Source: Bradyrhizobium sp. U87765 SZCCT0048 (GTDB lineage Bacteria; Pseudomonadota; Alphaproteobacteria; Rhizobiales; Xanthobacteraceae). From it: 64,000 bases of DNA. A program made the translations under genes and the position numbers. The notes beneath the pieces are model-generated. The model was given only the letters and a program-made list of their open reading frames with translations. It made no database searches and had not been told where the DNA came from. Below are positions 25,685-35,421 of the stretch, in pieces. The number at the start of each line of letters is the position of its first letter. Position 1 is the stretch's first letter. Location of the stretch: NCBI RefSeq assembly GCF_018131225.1, contig NZ_JAFCMM010000002.1:744001-808000 (forward strand), read 5' to 3'.

Positions 25685-26943
25685 TCAGCTACGCACGCCA
25701 GACACCGGATAGCGAAGCGGCTCCCCCGGCCGCCGAGGAACACATCGCACCGGCACCCCGCGTGTCGGTGCAGGCGTTCTGCGAAACGGTCGAAACCGCC
25801 GCGGCGGTACAGTCCGCGGGCGAGGACCGCCGCCTCGGCAAGGCTCACATCAAGATCCAGATGGGCGGCACCATCGCCGCGATCGAGGCCTATCGCAGCG
25901 CGCCGACGCCGAACGTCATCGTGCTGGAAACCGACGGCCGCGGCGACATTCTCGGCGGCCTCGACCAGCTCGCCACCGTGTGCGATCCCGGCACCCGCGT
26001 CGTCGTGGTCGGTCGCATCAACGACGTCACGCTGTACCGCGAGCTGGTGCGGCGCGGCGTCAGCGACTATCTGATCGCGCCGATCTCGGCGATCGACATC
26101 GTACGTTCGATCTGCGGCCTGTTCTCGACGCCGGAGGCCAAGGCCGTCGGGCGCATCATCGCCGTCGTCGGCGCCAAGGGCGGCGTCGGTGCGTCGACCA
26201 TCTCTCACAACATCGCCTGGGCCATCGCCCGCGATCTCGCGCTCGATTCCGTCGTCGCCGACCTCGACCTCGCCTTTGGCACCGCTGGCCTCGATTACAA
26301 CCAGGACCCGCCGCAGGGCATCGCTGAAGCAGTGTTCTCGCCGGATCGTGTCGACACGGCGTTCATCGACCGCCTGCTGTCGAAGTGCACCGACCATCTC
26401 AGCCTGCTGGCGGCGCCGGCGACCCTCGACCGCGTCTACGACTTCGGAGCTGAAGCGTTCGATTCGATCTTCGACACCCTGCGCAACGCGGTGCCCTGCA
26501 TCGTGCTCGACGTTCCGCATCAGTGGTCCGGCTGGTCGAAGCGCGCGCTGATCAATGCCGACGATATCCTGATCGTCGCCGAGCCCGATCTCGCCAATCT
26601 GCGCAACACCAAAAACCTGTTCGACCTGCTGAAGGCGGCTCGCCCCAACGATCGCATGCCGTCCTACTGCCTGAACAAGACCGGCATGCCGAAGCGGCCG
26701 GAGATCGGCACCAAGGAGTTCGCGAAAGCGATCGAGAGCGATCCCATCGCGTCGATTCCGTTCGAGCCACAGATTTTCGGCGTCGCGGCCAACAACGGCC
26801 AGATGATTGCCGAGGTTGCCGCCAATCATCGCGCCGCGGAAATGTTTCTGCAGATCGCCCAACGGCTGACTGGCCGCGGCGAAACCAAAAAGCAGCGGAC
26901 GTCGCTGCTTGCGCCGCTACTGGGCAAGCTGCGATCGAAGTAG
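25681..26943 (+). CDS. cpaE: Pilus assembly ATPase CpaE/TadZ
   Basis: A 420-residue protein that places the Tad machine at the pole. Residues about 25-150 are a receiver-like domain without clear phosphorylation residues (VIVLETDGRGDILGGLDQLA); from about 160 on it is a MinD/ParA-type ATPase with the deviant Walker A VVGAKGGVGASTISHN, a VVADLDLAFGTAGLDYNQDP segment and CIVLDVPHQWSGWSKRAL. The start ATG overlaps the cpaD stop as ATGA. Confidence 0.94.
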   Translation: MISYARQTPDSEAAPPAAEEHIAPAPRVSVQAFCETVETAAAVQSAGEDRRLGKAHIKIQMGGTIAAIEAYRSAPTPNVIVLETDGRGDILGGLDQLATVCDPGTRVVVVGRINDVTLYRELVRRGVSDYLIAPISAIDIVRSICGLFSTPEAKAVGRIIAVVGAKGGVGASTISHNIAWAIARDLALDSVVADLDLAFGTAGLDYNQDPPQGIAEAVFSPDRVDTAFIDRLLSKCTDHLSLLAAPATLDRVYDFGAEAFDSIFDTLRNAVPCIVLDVPHQWSGWSKRALINADDILIVAEPDLANLRNTKNLFDLLKAARPNDRMPSYCLNKTGMPKRPEIGTKEFAKAIESDPIASIPFEPQIFGVAANNGQMIAEVAANHRAAEMFLQIAQRLTGRGETKKQRTSLLAPLLGKLRSK

Positions 26944-26964
26944 TCTATCGCGTGGAGTGGTATC

Positions 26965-28422
26965 GTGTTCGGTAAGCGTAATGGAGCTGAAACCCAGACC
27001 CGGACGGTAAGGCCGGCAGCGATCGAGGCTGCGCCGGCGCCGGCCGCACGGGCGCCCGAACCCACGATCTCCTCGCCGCCGCTGGCACCGATGCGCGCCC
27101 CGGCACCGGCCCCGAGCGCCGAGGTCCGCCGCTCCGACAACTACTACCAGGTCAAGGCAACCATCTTCGGCGCGCTGATCGAGGCGATCGACCTCGCCCA
27201 GCTCGCCAAACTCGACGGCGAGTCCGCGCGCGAGGAAATCCGCGACATCGTCAACGAGATCATCGCGATCAAGAACATCGTGATGTCGATCGCCGAACAG
27301 GAAGAACTGCTCGACGACATCTGCAACGACGTTCTCGGCTATGGTCCGCTCGAACCGTTGCTGGCGCGCGACGACATCGCCGACATCATGGTGAACGGCG
27401 CCAATACCGTCTACATCGAAGTCGCGGGCAAGATCCAGAAGACCGGCATCCGCTTCCGCGACAACCAGCAGCTGCTCAACATCTGCCAGCGCATCGTCAG
27501 CCAGGTCGGCCGGCGCGTCGACGAATCGTCGCCGATCTGCGACGCCCGTCTTGCCGACGGCTCGCGCGTCAACGCCATCGTCGAACCGCTGGCCCTCGAC
27601 GGCCCCGTCCTGACGATCCGCAAGTTCAAGCGCGACAAGCTCACGCTGGACCAGCTCGTGCGGTTTGGCGCCATCTCGATTGAAGGCGCCGAAATCCTCA
27701 AGATCATCGGCCGTGTCCGCTGCAACGTGCTGATCTCCGGCGGCACCGGCTCGGGCAAGACCACGCTGCTGAACTGCCTGACCAACTACATCGACCACGA
27801 CGAGCGCGTCATCACCTGCGAGGACGCCGCCGAACTGCAGCTACAGCAGCCGCACACGGTGCGCCTCGAAACCCGTCCGCCGAACCTCGAGGGCGAGGGC
27901 CAGATCACGATGCGCGACCTGGTGCGCAACTGTCTGCGTATGCGCCCCGAACGCATCATCGTCGGCGAAGTCCGCGGCCCCGAGGCGTTCGACCTGCTGC
28001 AGGCGATGAACACCGGCCACGACGGCTCGATGGGCACGCTGCATGCCAACAATCCGCGCGAGGCGCTGTCGCGTTGCGAATCGATGATCACGATGGGCGG
28101 CTTCTCGCTGCCGTCGCGCACCATCCGGGAAATGATCTGCTCGTCGATCGACGTCATCATCCAGGCTGCGCGCCTGCGCGACGGCTCGCGCCGCATCACC
28201 CACATCAGCGAAGTGATCGGCATGGAAGGCGAGACCATCATCACCCAGGACATCTTCCTCTACGATATCGTCGGCGAGGATGCCGACGGCCGGATCATCG
28301 GCCGGCATCGTTCCACCGGCATCGGACGGCCCAAATTCTGGGAACGCGCCCGCTACTATGGCGAGGAAAAGCGCCTCGCCGCGGCGCTCGACGCCGCGGA
28401 GGTCGCGGTCGGCAGCGCCTGA
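26965..28422 (+). CDS. cpaF: Secretion ATPase CpaF/TadA
   Basis: A 485-residue hexameric type II/IV secretion ATPase driving pilin assembly. After a Pro/Ala-rich N-terminus of about 50 residues come the N-terminal domain (EEIRDIVNEIIAIKN), Walker A ISGGTGSGKTTLLN, the Asp box and Walker B (RMRPERIIVGEVRGPEA) and the His box TGHDGSMGTLHANNPREAL. It starts at GTG (26965), 21 bases after cpaE. Confidence 0.96.
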   Translation: MFGKRNGAETQTRTVRPAAIEAAPAPAARAPEPTISSPPLAPMRAPAPAPSAEVRRSDNYYQVKATIFGALIEAIDLAQLAKLDGESAREEIRDIVNEIIAIKNIVMSIAEQEELLDDICNDVLGYGPLEPLLARDDIADIMVNGANTVYIEVAGKIQKTGIRFRDNQQLLNICQRIVSQVGRRVDESSPICDARLADGSRVNAIVEPLALDGPVLTIRKFKRDKLTLDQLVRFGAISIEGAEILKIIGRVRCNVLISGGTGSGKTTLLNCLTNYIDHDERVITCEDAAELQLQQPHTVRLETRPPNLEGEGQITMRDLVRNCLRMRPERIIVGEVRGPEAFDLLQAMNTGHDGSMGTLHANNPREALSRCESMITMGGFSLPSRTIREMICSSIDVIIQAARLRDGSRRITHISEVIGMEGETIITQDIFLYDIVGEDADGRIIGRHRSTGIGRPKFWERARYYGEEKRLAAALDAAEVAVGSA

Positions 28423-28507
28423 CACCCGCCGCCGCGCGGACTGGACAACACGACCGGGCGAACAGCCGAAAGGTGGCTTTGCCGGTCGCGATTTCGGAGC
28501 AAGAGAT

Positions 28508-29482
28508 ATGAATATGCAGTCGCTTGCCCTCGCCTTTCTCGCCGCCATCACCGTCGGCGGCATCGCCTGGGTTTTCCTCTATCCGCTGCTCTCCGGTGAG
28601 CGCCAGAGCGAGAAGCGTCGTGCCGCGCTGGCGCGAACGGAGCCGGTCGTGCGCGCCAGCGACCGCAACCAGCGCAGCCGCCGCGAGCAGGTCGAGGATT
28701 CCCTGAAGGAAATCGAACAGCGCAACAAGAAGGCGCAGAACGTCGCCCTGACGACCCGCATCTCGCAGGCGGGCCTGAACTGGTCGAAGCAGAAGTTCAT
28801 GACGATTTCCGGCGTCCTCGGCGCGGTGTTCTTTCTCGGGCCGTTCGCGCTCGGCGCCGGCTTGCTGCCGGCACTCGGCCTCGGCTTTGCGGCCGGCTTC
28901 GGCCTGCCGCGCTGGGTCCTCGGATTCCTGAAGCGCCGCCGCGAGAAGAAGTTCCTCGATGCGCTTCCGGACGCGGTCGACGTCATCACGCGCGGCATCA
29001 AGTCCGGTCTGCCGCTGTTCGATTCCATCCGCATGGTGGCCGCCGAATCGCCCGAGCCCCTGCGCAGCGAATTCTCTGCCATTGTCGAGACCCAAACGAT
29101 CGGCATGCCGCTGGCGGAAGCCTGTGCGCGCCTGTACGATCGCATGCCACTACCCGAAGCCAACTTCTTCGGCATCGTCATCGCCATCCAGCAGAAGTCC
29201 GGCGGCAACCTCTCCGAAGCGCTCGGCAACCTCTCCAAGGTGCTGCGAGACCGCAAGAAGATGGCCGGCAAGATCCAGGCGATGTCGACCGAAGCCAAGG
29301 CTTCGGCGGCGATCATCGGCTCGCTGCCGCCGATCGTGATGCTGCTGGTGTACATCTCGACGCCCGACTACATCGCACTGCTGTGGACCGAGCCCACCGG
29401 CCGGCTCATGCTTGCCGGCTGCGTGATCTGGATGAGCATCGGCATCTTCGTCATGAAGCGCATGATCAACTTCGATTTCTGA
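28508..29482 (+). CDS. tadB: Inner-membrane platform protein TadB
   Basis: A 324-residue T2SSF-domain membrane protein. It has an N-terminal membrane helix, a cytoplasmic segment rich in Arg and Glu (about 30-95), a helix pair near 100-140, the T2SSF domain (DALPDAVDVITRGIKSGLPLFDSIRMV) and two C-terminal helices. It forms the membrane base on which CpaF acts, together with TadC. The ATG at 28508 follows GGAGCAAGA; a second ATG at 28514 is two residues on. Confidence 0.93.
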   Translation: MNMQSLALAFLAAITVGGIAWVFLYPLLSGERQSEKRRAALARTEPVVRASDRNQRSRREQVEDSLKEIEQRNKKAQNVALTTRISQAGLNWSKQKFMTISGVLGAVFFLGPFALGAGLLPALGLGFAAGFGLPRWVLGFLKRRREKKFLDALPDAVDVITRGIKSGLPLFDSIRMVAAESPEPLRSEFSAIVETQTIGMPLAEACARLYDRMPLPEANFFGIVIAIQQKSGGNLSEALGNLSKVLRDRKKMAGKIQAMSTEAKASAAIIGSLPPIVMLLVYISTPDYIALLWTEPTGRLMLAGCVIWMSIGIFVMKRMINFDF

Positions 29483-29491
29483 GGGCGGGCG

Positions 29492-30469
29492 ATGATCGAT
29501 TTCCTGATCGAGAAGTTTCACGACGCCCGTTTCATGGCGATGCTGCTTGCGGCCATCGCCGCGACGGCGACCGCCTACACGCTGATCTCGCCGCTGTTGG
29601 CCGGCGAAACGCTGTCCAAGCGGATGAAGGCGGTCGCAAGCGAACGCGAGCGCATCCGCCTGCGTGAGCGCGAGCGCCTCAACCGCAACGAAAAGGTGTC
29701 GCTGCGGCAGGCGCCACGGCAACTCGTCCAGAAGGCCGTCGACGACTTCAACCTGACCAAGTGGGTGGCCCAGGAATCTGCCCGCGACAAGTTGATCATG
29801 GCCGGCTACCGCGGCCAGGCGCCCTACACCACCTTCCTGTTCGCGCGCATGGTGGCGCCGATCGGGTTTTTCCTCGCCTCGGTAATCTACGTGTTCCTGC
29901 TGTCGAAGATGCAGCAGGGCGCGGCCATGAAGCTCGCGATGTGCGCGGGCGTCACCTATCTCGGCATGCACGCGCCGATGATCTTCCTGAAGAATGCGAT
30001 CGCCAAGCGCCAGCTGTCGATCAAGCGCGCCTTTCCGAACGCGCTCGATCTGCTGCTGATCTGCATCGAATCCGGCATGTCGATCGAGGCCGCATTCCGC
30101 CGGGTCAGCCAGGAAATCGGCACGCAGTCGGTCGCGCTGGCGGAAGAGTTCACGCTGACCACGGCCGAACTGTCCTACCTGCAGGACCGCAAGGTCGCCT
30201 ATGAGAACCTCGCCAAGCGTATCGGCCTGGAGAGCGTCAAATCGGTGGCGCTGGCGCTTCAGCAGTCGGAGCGCTATGGCACGCCGCTCGGCCAGACGCT
30301 GCGTGTGCTCGCGCAGGAAAACCGCGACATGCGCATGACGGAAGCCGAAAAGAAGGCGGCCGCGCTGCCGCCGAAGCTGACCGTGCCGATGATCCTGTTC
30401 TTCCTGCCGGTGCTGTTCGTCGTGATCCTCGGACCGACGGGCATCAAGGTCACCGCCTATATGCACTGA
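29492..30469 (+). CDS. tadC: Inner-membrane platform protein TadC
   Basis: A 325-residue paralogue of TadB with the same layout: N-terminal helix (AMLLAAIAATATAYTLISPL), charged cytoplasmic part, helix pair near 110-155, T2SSF domain (AFPNALDLLLICIESGMSIEAAFRRV) and a final helix VPMILFFLPVLFVVILGPTG. It starts nine bases after tadB and is the last gene of the plus-strand cpa-tad run. Confidence 0.93.
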   Translation: MIDFLIEKFHDARFMAMLLAAIAATATAYTLISPLLAGETLSKRMKAVASERERIRLRERERLNRNEKVSLRQAPRQLVQKAVDDFNLTKWVAQESARDKLIMAGYRGQAPYTTFLFARMVAPIGFFLASVIYVFLLSKMQQGAAMKLAMCAGVTYLGMHAPMIFLKNAIAKRQLSIKRAFPNALDLLLICIESGMSIEAAFRRVSQEIGTQSVALAEEFTLTTAELSYLQDRKVAYENLAKRIGLESVKSVALALQQSERYGTPLGQTLRVLAQENRDMRMTEAEKKAAALPPKLTVPMILFFLPVLFVVILGPTGIKVTAYMH

Positions 30470-30475
30470 CGCGGA

Positions 30476-30492
30476 GCGCCGCGGGGCGGCGC
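30476..30492. terminator. Candidate hairpin terminator between tadC and tadD
   Basis: GCGCCGC-GGG-GCGGCGC, a perfect 7-bp all-GC stem seven bases after the tadC stop, between two convergent genes. There is no T tract, so it is weak evidence. Confidence 0.4.
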
Positions 30493-30535
30493 GCGTGCGG
30501 TGATCCGGATTTTGGCGGCCGTGATCGTTCGGACG

Positions 30536-31369
30536 TCAGGACCGGCGGGAGATGTCGACCGTATCATTCTGGGCGCCGCGGCGCGGCGCTTCCTCGCGGC
30601 TGAGCATCTGCTTGAGATAGGCGACGTTCGCCGCCGCTTCCTCGGGCGGCAAGTCGGCGCGCACGATGGTCTCGGCCTCCGCGAACCGCCCCTGCAACCC
30701 GACCACCAGCGCCAGGTTCTGGCGGACCCGCACATCCGCGCCGACGCCGGCGTACGCCCGGCGCAGCACCTGCTCGGCCTTGGCGAGATCCTTGGTCAGC
30801 ATGTACGACAGCCCGAGGTTCGACAGCACGGATGGCTCGTCCGGCACGATCTTCAGCGCGCTGGCGTAGTAGCGGCGCGCCTCGTCGTGCTGGCCCATCT
30901 GATCGAGGGTCGTGCCCTGCACCGAAAGGATGCGCCAGTCCGGATTGGCCGGCGTGTGGGCATGGCTCAGGGTATCGAAGGCCTGCTTGAAGTTGCCGTT
31001 GTCGGCCAGCGCCCGGCCGTAGGCGCCGAGCACGGCCTTGTTGTTGGGATTGGCGAGGCTTGCCGCCTCGAGCACAGCAACCGCCTGCGACCGCTGCCCG
31101 TTGGCGCGCAGCGCTTGGCCGTAGCGGATGGCCGCATCGGGGTCGCGCGGATTGGCGCGGTAGCGCTCGCCAAGCCCCTCGGTCGGAACCCGGGCGTCAC
31201 CATCGCGCGGGATCTCCGCCCGCGCCGCCATCGGCCCGCCCGCCGAACCGGTCACGTCCGGCCCGCGCGCCGTCGTCGTTTGACATCCACCGAGCGCCGC
31301 GGCCAGAATCACTGCAGACGCGGCGGACAGGAAAAACCGGGCGGCTTGAGGCTGGTCACGCATGCACAT
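30536..31369 (-). CDS. tadD: TPR lipoprotein TadD
   Basis: A 277-residue lipoprotein with lipobox LGGCQTT near residue 30 and about five tetratricopeptide repeats after residue 70 (for example RYRANPRDPDAAIRYGQALRA and DEPSVLSNLGLSYMLTKDLAKAE-type helices). TadD is the pilotin-like factor that helps the CpaC secretin reach the outer membrane. I chose the ATG at 31369; the ATG at 31363 is equally possible, and 13 more residues upstream are not signal-like. It is transcribed towards tadC. Two opposed TTAACC half-sites (31451 and 31466) lie upstream. Confidence 0.88.
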   Translation of the reverse strand: MCMRDQPQAARFFLSAASAVILAAALGGCQTTTARGPDVTGSAGGPMAARAEIPRDGDARVPTEGLGERYRANPRDPDAAIRYGQALRANGQRSQAVAVLEAASLANPNNKAVLGAYGRALADNGNFKQAFDTLSHAHTPANPDWRILSVQGTTLDQMGQHDEARRYYASALKIVPDEPSVLSNLGLSYMLTKDLAKAEQVLRRAYAGVGADVRVRQNLALVVGLQGRFAEAETIVRADLPPEEAAANVAYLKQMLSREEAPRRGAQNDTVDISRRS

Positions 31370-31526
31370 CGACTCGCAAAATGGACTCGCATCATCCGAC
31401 CTGCGCAACGCTGCGCCGGATACGGCTTTGGATCAGCCATCAATAGACTGTTAACCCTAACGCCCGGTTAATCGGGCTATAGTCGCGCCGAACCCGGGCC
31501 AAACTCCCGCACCAGCCGAGACCACC

Positions 31527-32903
31527 ATGACAGCCGTTTTCGCCGCCCCCGCCTCCGATGCCATTCCGATCACGTTCGCGACCAGATCGTCCTGGGAAGC
31601 GGACAAGGCCGCGTTGTCCGCGGCCGCGCAGCGCTTTGCCGACAGCAGCGGCTTCACCGCCAAGCCCGGACAGTTTCTTGGCCTGCCGGGCCCGGATGGA
31701 TCGCTGGCCCAGGTGCTGTTCGGCCTCGACGAGGCAAGCGCACCTGCGCGCGATCCATTTCGTGCGGGGCAACTCCCGACGCTGCTGCCCGAGGGCATCT
31801 ACCGCTTCGCCAATGCCCCCGACGCGCGCCTTGCGGCTCTCGCCTTCGCGCTTGGCAGCTATCGCTTCGGCCGCTATCGCAAGACCGACACACCGAACGC
31901 GCGTCTTGTACCACCGGACGGCATCGACGCCGCCGAGATCGGCCGCATCAGCGACGCCGCAGCACTCGCCCGCGACCTCATCAACACGCCGGCCAACGAT
32001 ATGGGCCCCGACGAACTCGCCGCCGCAGCCGCCGCGCTCGCCGAACGCTTCGGCGCGACCTACGCCTGCATCGTCGGCGAGGATCTGCGCGCCAAGAATT
32101 TTCCGCTGATCCATGCGGTCGGCCGGGCCTCGAGCCGAGCGCCGCGGCTGATCGACCTGACATGGGGAGATGCGGCCCATCCCAGGGTCACGCTGGTCGG
32201 CAAGGGCGTGTGCTTCGACACCGGCGGCCTCGACCTCAAGCCTTCCGGCTCGATGCTGCTGATGAAGAAGGACATGGGCGGCGCCGCCAACGTGCTGGCG
32301 CTTGCGCAGATGGTGATGGATGCCGGCCTGAAGGTGCGGCTGCGGGTATTGATCCCGGCGGTCGAGAATGCGGTTGCCGGCAACGCGTTCCGACCACTCG
32401 ACGTCTTCCCTTCCCGCAAGGGACCCACGGTGGAGATCGGAAACACCGACGCGGAAGGCCGCCTCGTGCTCGCGGACGCGCTGGCGCTCGCCGACGAGGA
32501 CAAGCCCGACCTGCTAATCGATCTCGGCACGCTCACCGGCGCCGCGCGCGTGGCCCTCGGCCCCGACCTGCCGCCGTTCTACACCAATGACGATGCCCTC
32601 GCCGACGATCTGTCGCGCAGCGCCCGCGAGGAGAACGACCCGCTGTGGCGGCTGCCGCTGTGGCCGGCCTACGACAAATGGCTGGATTCGAAGGTCGCCG
32701 ACATCAACAATGCGCCGTCCAATGGTTTTGCCGGATCGATCACCTGCGCGCTGTTTCTGCAGCGCTTCGTCGAACCGACGACGCGCTGGCTTCATGTCGA
32801 CATCTACGGCTGGACGCCGACCGCGAAACCCGGCCGCCCCGAAGGCGGCGAATGCCAGGCCGCACGCGCCATCTTCCATCTGCTGAGCCAGCGCTATGGC
32901 TGA
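31527..32903 (+). CDS. M17 leucyl aminopeptidase family protein
   Basis: A 458-residue cytoplasmic metallo-aminopeptidase. The catalytic C-terminal domain has VGKGVCFDTGGLDLKPSGSM (metal-binding Lys and Asp), MLLMKKDMGGAA and NTDAEGRLVLADALALA, the M17 signature. The N-terminal domain is about 165 residues and differs from that of E. coli PepA, as is common in alphaproteobacteria. Its stop overlaps the start of the NlpC/P60 gene, so the two are coupled, which suggests joint turnover of peptides, perhaps from cell-wall recycling. Confidence 0.93.
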   Translation: MTAVFAAPASDAIPITFATRSSWEADKAALSAAAQRFADSSGFTAKPGQFLGLPGPDGSLAQVLFGLDEASAPARDPFRAGQLPTLLPEGIYRFANAPDARLAALAFALGSYRFGRYRKTDTPNARLVPPDGIDAAEIGRISDAAALARDLINTPANDMGPDELAAAAAALAERFGATYACIVGEDLRAKNFPLIHAVGRASSRAPRLIDLTWGDAAHPRVTLVGKGVCFDTGGLDLKPSGSMLLMKKDMGGAANVLALAQMVMDAGLKVRLRVLIPAVENAVAGNAFRPLDVFPSRKGPTVEIGNTDAEGRLVLADALALADEDKPDLLIDLGTLTGAARVALGPDLPPFYTNDDALADDLSRSAREENDPLWRLPLWPAYDKWLDSKVADINNAPSNGFAGSITCALFLQRFVEPTTRWLHVDIYGWTPTAKPGRPEGGECQAARAIFHLLSQRYG

Positions 32904-33744
32904 TCCCCGCCTGACGCCCGCGCGCCCCGACCTTGCCGCCGAGCACTTGCGCGGCCAGGTGACCGCGGAGCGCTTTGTCACCGGCGAAGAGTTCGAAGTG
33001 TTCGATCCGATCGTGCCACTACGGCGGGAGCCGTCGCATGATGCGCCGCTGGACACCCAGGCGCTGAAGGGCGAGCGGGTGACGGTCTACGACCGCACCA
33101 GCGAGGGCTGGGCATGGGGCCAACTGGCCGGCGATGGCTATGTCGGCTGGCTGCCGGATCTTGCGCTGGTCAAGCCGCGCACAGCGCCGACCCATGTCAT
33201 CACCGCGCTGCGCACGCTCGCTTTCCCGGGCCCGTCAATCAAGCTGCCGCCGGTCGAGACGCTGCCGCTCGGCGCCCGCCTCGAGGTCGTGCGTACGGAC
33301 GCCAGCTTCGCCATCACGGCCCAGCGGCACTATGTGCCGCTGATCCATGTTGCCCCGCTCAGCCATGTCGAACACGACTTCGTCGCGGTTGCCGAGCGTT
33401 TCGTCGGCACCCCCTATCTGTGGGGCGGCAAGAGCAGTCTCGGCGCCGATTGTTCCGGCCTCGTCCAGGTCGCGCTCGCGGCCTGCGGGGTCGCCGCTCC
33501 CCGCGACAGCGACATGCAGGAGCACGCGCTTGGCACGCCGCTCGATGAGGCGCAGTGGGCGAGCCTGGAGCGCGGCGACCTGGTGTTCTGGAAAGGTCAT
33601 GTCGCCATCGCGCGCGGCCCCGACAGCCTCGTCCACGCCAACGCCCACCACATGGCGACCGCGATCGAACCGCTGGAGACGGCGCTCACGCGCATCAAGG
33701 CCGCCGGCAGCGACATCACCAGCGTCCGCCGGCTTGCGCGCTGA
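32896..33744 (+). CDS. NlpC/P60 family peptidase with SH3-like domains
   Basis: A 282-residue protein. Residues about 20-150 look like two bacterial SH3-like segments (PLRREPSHDAPLDTQALKGE and PLGARLEVVRTD), and about 155-282 is the NlpC/P60 cysteine peptidase domain: VGTPYLWGGKSSLGADCSGL with the catalytic Cys, then GHVAIARG with the His and NAHHM with the polar third residue. Such enzymes are gamma-D-glutamyl dipeptidases acting on murein peptides. There is no signal peptide, so it probably works in the cytoplasm on recycled muropeptides together with the overlapping aminopeptidase. Confidence 0.9.
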   Translation: MADPRLTPARPDLAAEHLRGQVTAERFVTGEEFEVFDPIVPLRREPSHDAPLDTQALKGERVTVYDRTSEGWAWGQLAGDGYVGWLPDLALVKPRTAPTHVITALRTLAFPGPSIKLPPVETLPLGARLEVVRTDASFAITAQRHYVPLIHVAPLSHVEHDFVAVAERFVGTPYLWGGKSSLGADCSGLVQVALAACGVAAPRDSDMQEHALGTPLDEAQWASLERGDLVFWKGHVAIARGPDSLVHANAHHMATAIEPLETALTRIKAAGSDITSVRRLAR

Positions 33745-33786
33745 CCACCGGCGTGCCGCGCCGACATGGTCCCGCGGACGTTGCGC

Positions 33787-35421
33787 TCAGCCGCCGACGT
33801 CCGTCGCGGCCTCGTTGCGGAAGGCGGCGGCAAACAGCGCACGGGTGTAGTCGGTCTGTGGGGCCTTGAACAGCCGCGCCGCCGGCCCCTCCTCGACAAT
33901 CCTGCCATGGCGCATCACGATGAGATGGCTCGCCAGCGAGGCCACCACGCGCAGGTCGTGCGAGATGAACATGTAGGTCAGGTCGTGCTTGCGCTGCAGT
34001 TCCCGCAGCAGATCGACCATCTGCGCCTGGAACAGCATGTCGAGCGCGCTGGTCGGCTCGTCGAGAACCACGAAGCGCGGCTCCAGCACGGCGGCACGCG
34101 CGATGCTGATGCGCTGGCGTTGACCGCCGGAAAACTCGTGCGGATAGCGGAAACGCGTCTGCGGATCGAGGCCGACATCGCTCAGCGCCTTGATCACGCG
34201 GGCCTCGCGCCCGGTCTGGGTCAGGGACGGCTGATGCACGGTCAAGCCCTCGGCGATGATGTCGCCGACCGACATGCGCGGACTGAGCGCACCGAACGGA
34301 TCCTGAAACACGATCTGCATGTCGCGGCGGAACGGCCGCATGTCCTTGAAACGCAGACCCTGGATGTCCTTGCCGAGGAACACGATCGGCCCCTGCGAGG
34401 AGATCAGGCGCAGCAGCGCCAACCCCAGCGTCGTCTTGCCTGACCCGGATTCGCCGACCACGCCGAGCGTCTCGCCCTGGCGGACCGAGAGCGTGACACC
34501 GTCGACCGCCTTGATCTGCCCGACGGTGCGACGCATCAGGCCGCGCTTGATCGGAAACCAGACCTTCAGGTCGTCGGTCGCCATCACCACCGGCGCGTCG
34601 GGGCGCGGCGGCGCCGGATCCGGCTTCGGCTCAGCCGCCAGCAGCGCACGCGTGTAGGGATGCTGCGGGCTGCTGAACACCTGCTCGACCGGTCCCTTCT
34701 CGACGATCTTGCCGTCGTTCATGACGCAGACCACGTCGGCGATGCGCCGCACGATGCCGAGATCATGGGTGATGAACAGCAGGCTCATGCCAAGACGGGC
34801 GCGGATATCGGCAAGGAGCTTGAGGATTTGCGCCTGCACGGTGACGTCGAGCGCCGTGGTCGGCTCGTCCGCGATCAGCAGGTCCGGTTCGTTGGCGAGC
34901 GCCATGGCAATCATGACACGCTGGCGCTGGCCGCCGGACAGCTGATGCGGGTAGCTGCCGAGCCGCGTCTCGGGCTCGGGGATGCCGACCTGGGTCAGGA
35001 GCTCGATGATGCGGGCGTGCGCCGCCGCGCCGCGCAGCCCGTTGTGCAACGACAGGATCTCTCCGATCTGCGCCTCGATGGTGTGCAGCGGATTGAGCGA
35101 GGTCATCGGCTCCTGGAACACGATCGAGATGTCGTTGCCACGAATGGCGCGAATCTCGTTTTCCTTCAGGGCGAGAAGGTTCTGGCCCTTGAAGTGGATG
35201 CTGCCCGAGGGATGAAACGCCGCCGGATAGGGCAGCAGCTTGAGCACCGACAGCGCGCTGACGGACTTGCCCGAGCCGGATTCGCCGACCAGCGCGACAC
35301 ACTGGCCGCGGCGGATCTCGAACGAAATGCCGTCGACCGCCACCATCGATTCGTTCTCGCCACGGCGAAACGCGACCGACAGGTCGCGGACGTCGAGTAG
35401 CGGCTGGTTGATCGCGTCCAT
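33787..35421 (-). CDS. yejF: Peptide ABC transporter, fused ATP-binding protein YejF
   Basis: A 544-residue fusion of two oligopeptide-transporter ATPases (OppD- and OppF-like). First half: Walker A GESGSGKSVS, signature LSGGQRQRVMIAMAL, Walker B LLIADEPTTALD. Second half (from about 280): GESGSGKTTLG, FSGGQRQRISIARAA, FVVLDEPTSALD. Such a double ATPase is characteristic of the YejABEF microcin C / peptide system. Its ATG overlaps the yejE stop in TGATG. Confidence 0.92.
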   Translation of the reverse strand: MDAINQPLLDVRDLSVAFRRGENESMVAVDGISFEIRRGQCVALVGESGSGKSVSALSVLKLLPYPAAFHPSGSIHFKGQNLLALKENEIRAIRGNDISIVFQEPMTSLNPLHTIEAQIGEILSLHNGLRGAAAHARIIELLTQVGIPEPETRLGSYPHQLSGGQRQRVMIAMALANEPDLLIADEPTTALDVTVQAQILKLLADIRARLGMSLLFITHDLGIVRRIADVVCVMNDGKIVEKGPVEQVFSSPQHPYTRALLAAEPKPDPAPPRPDAPVVMATDDLKVWFPIKRGLMRRTVGQIKAVDGVTLSVRQGETLGVVGESGSGKTTLGLALLRLISSQGPIVFLGKDIQGLRFKDMRPFRRDMQIVFQDPFGALSPRMSVGDIIAEGLTVHQPSLTQTGREARVIKALSDVGLDPQTRFRYPHEFSGGQRQRISIARAAVLEPRFVVLDEPTSALDMLFQAQMVDLLRELQRKHDLTYMFISHDLRVVASLASHLIVMRHGRIVEEGPAARLFKAPQTDYTRALFAAAFRNEAATDVGG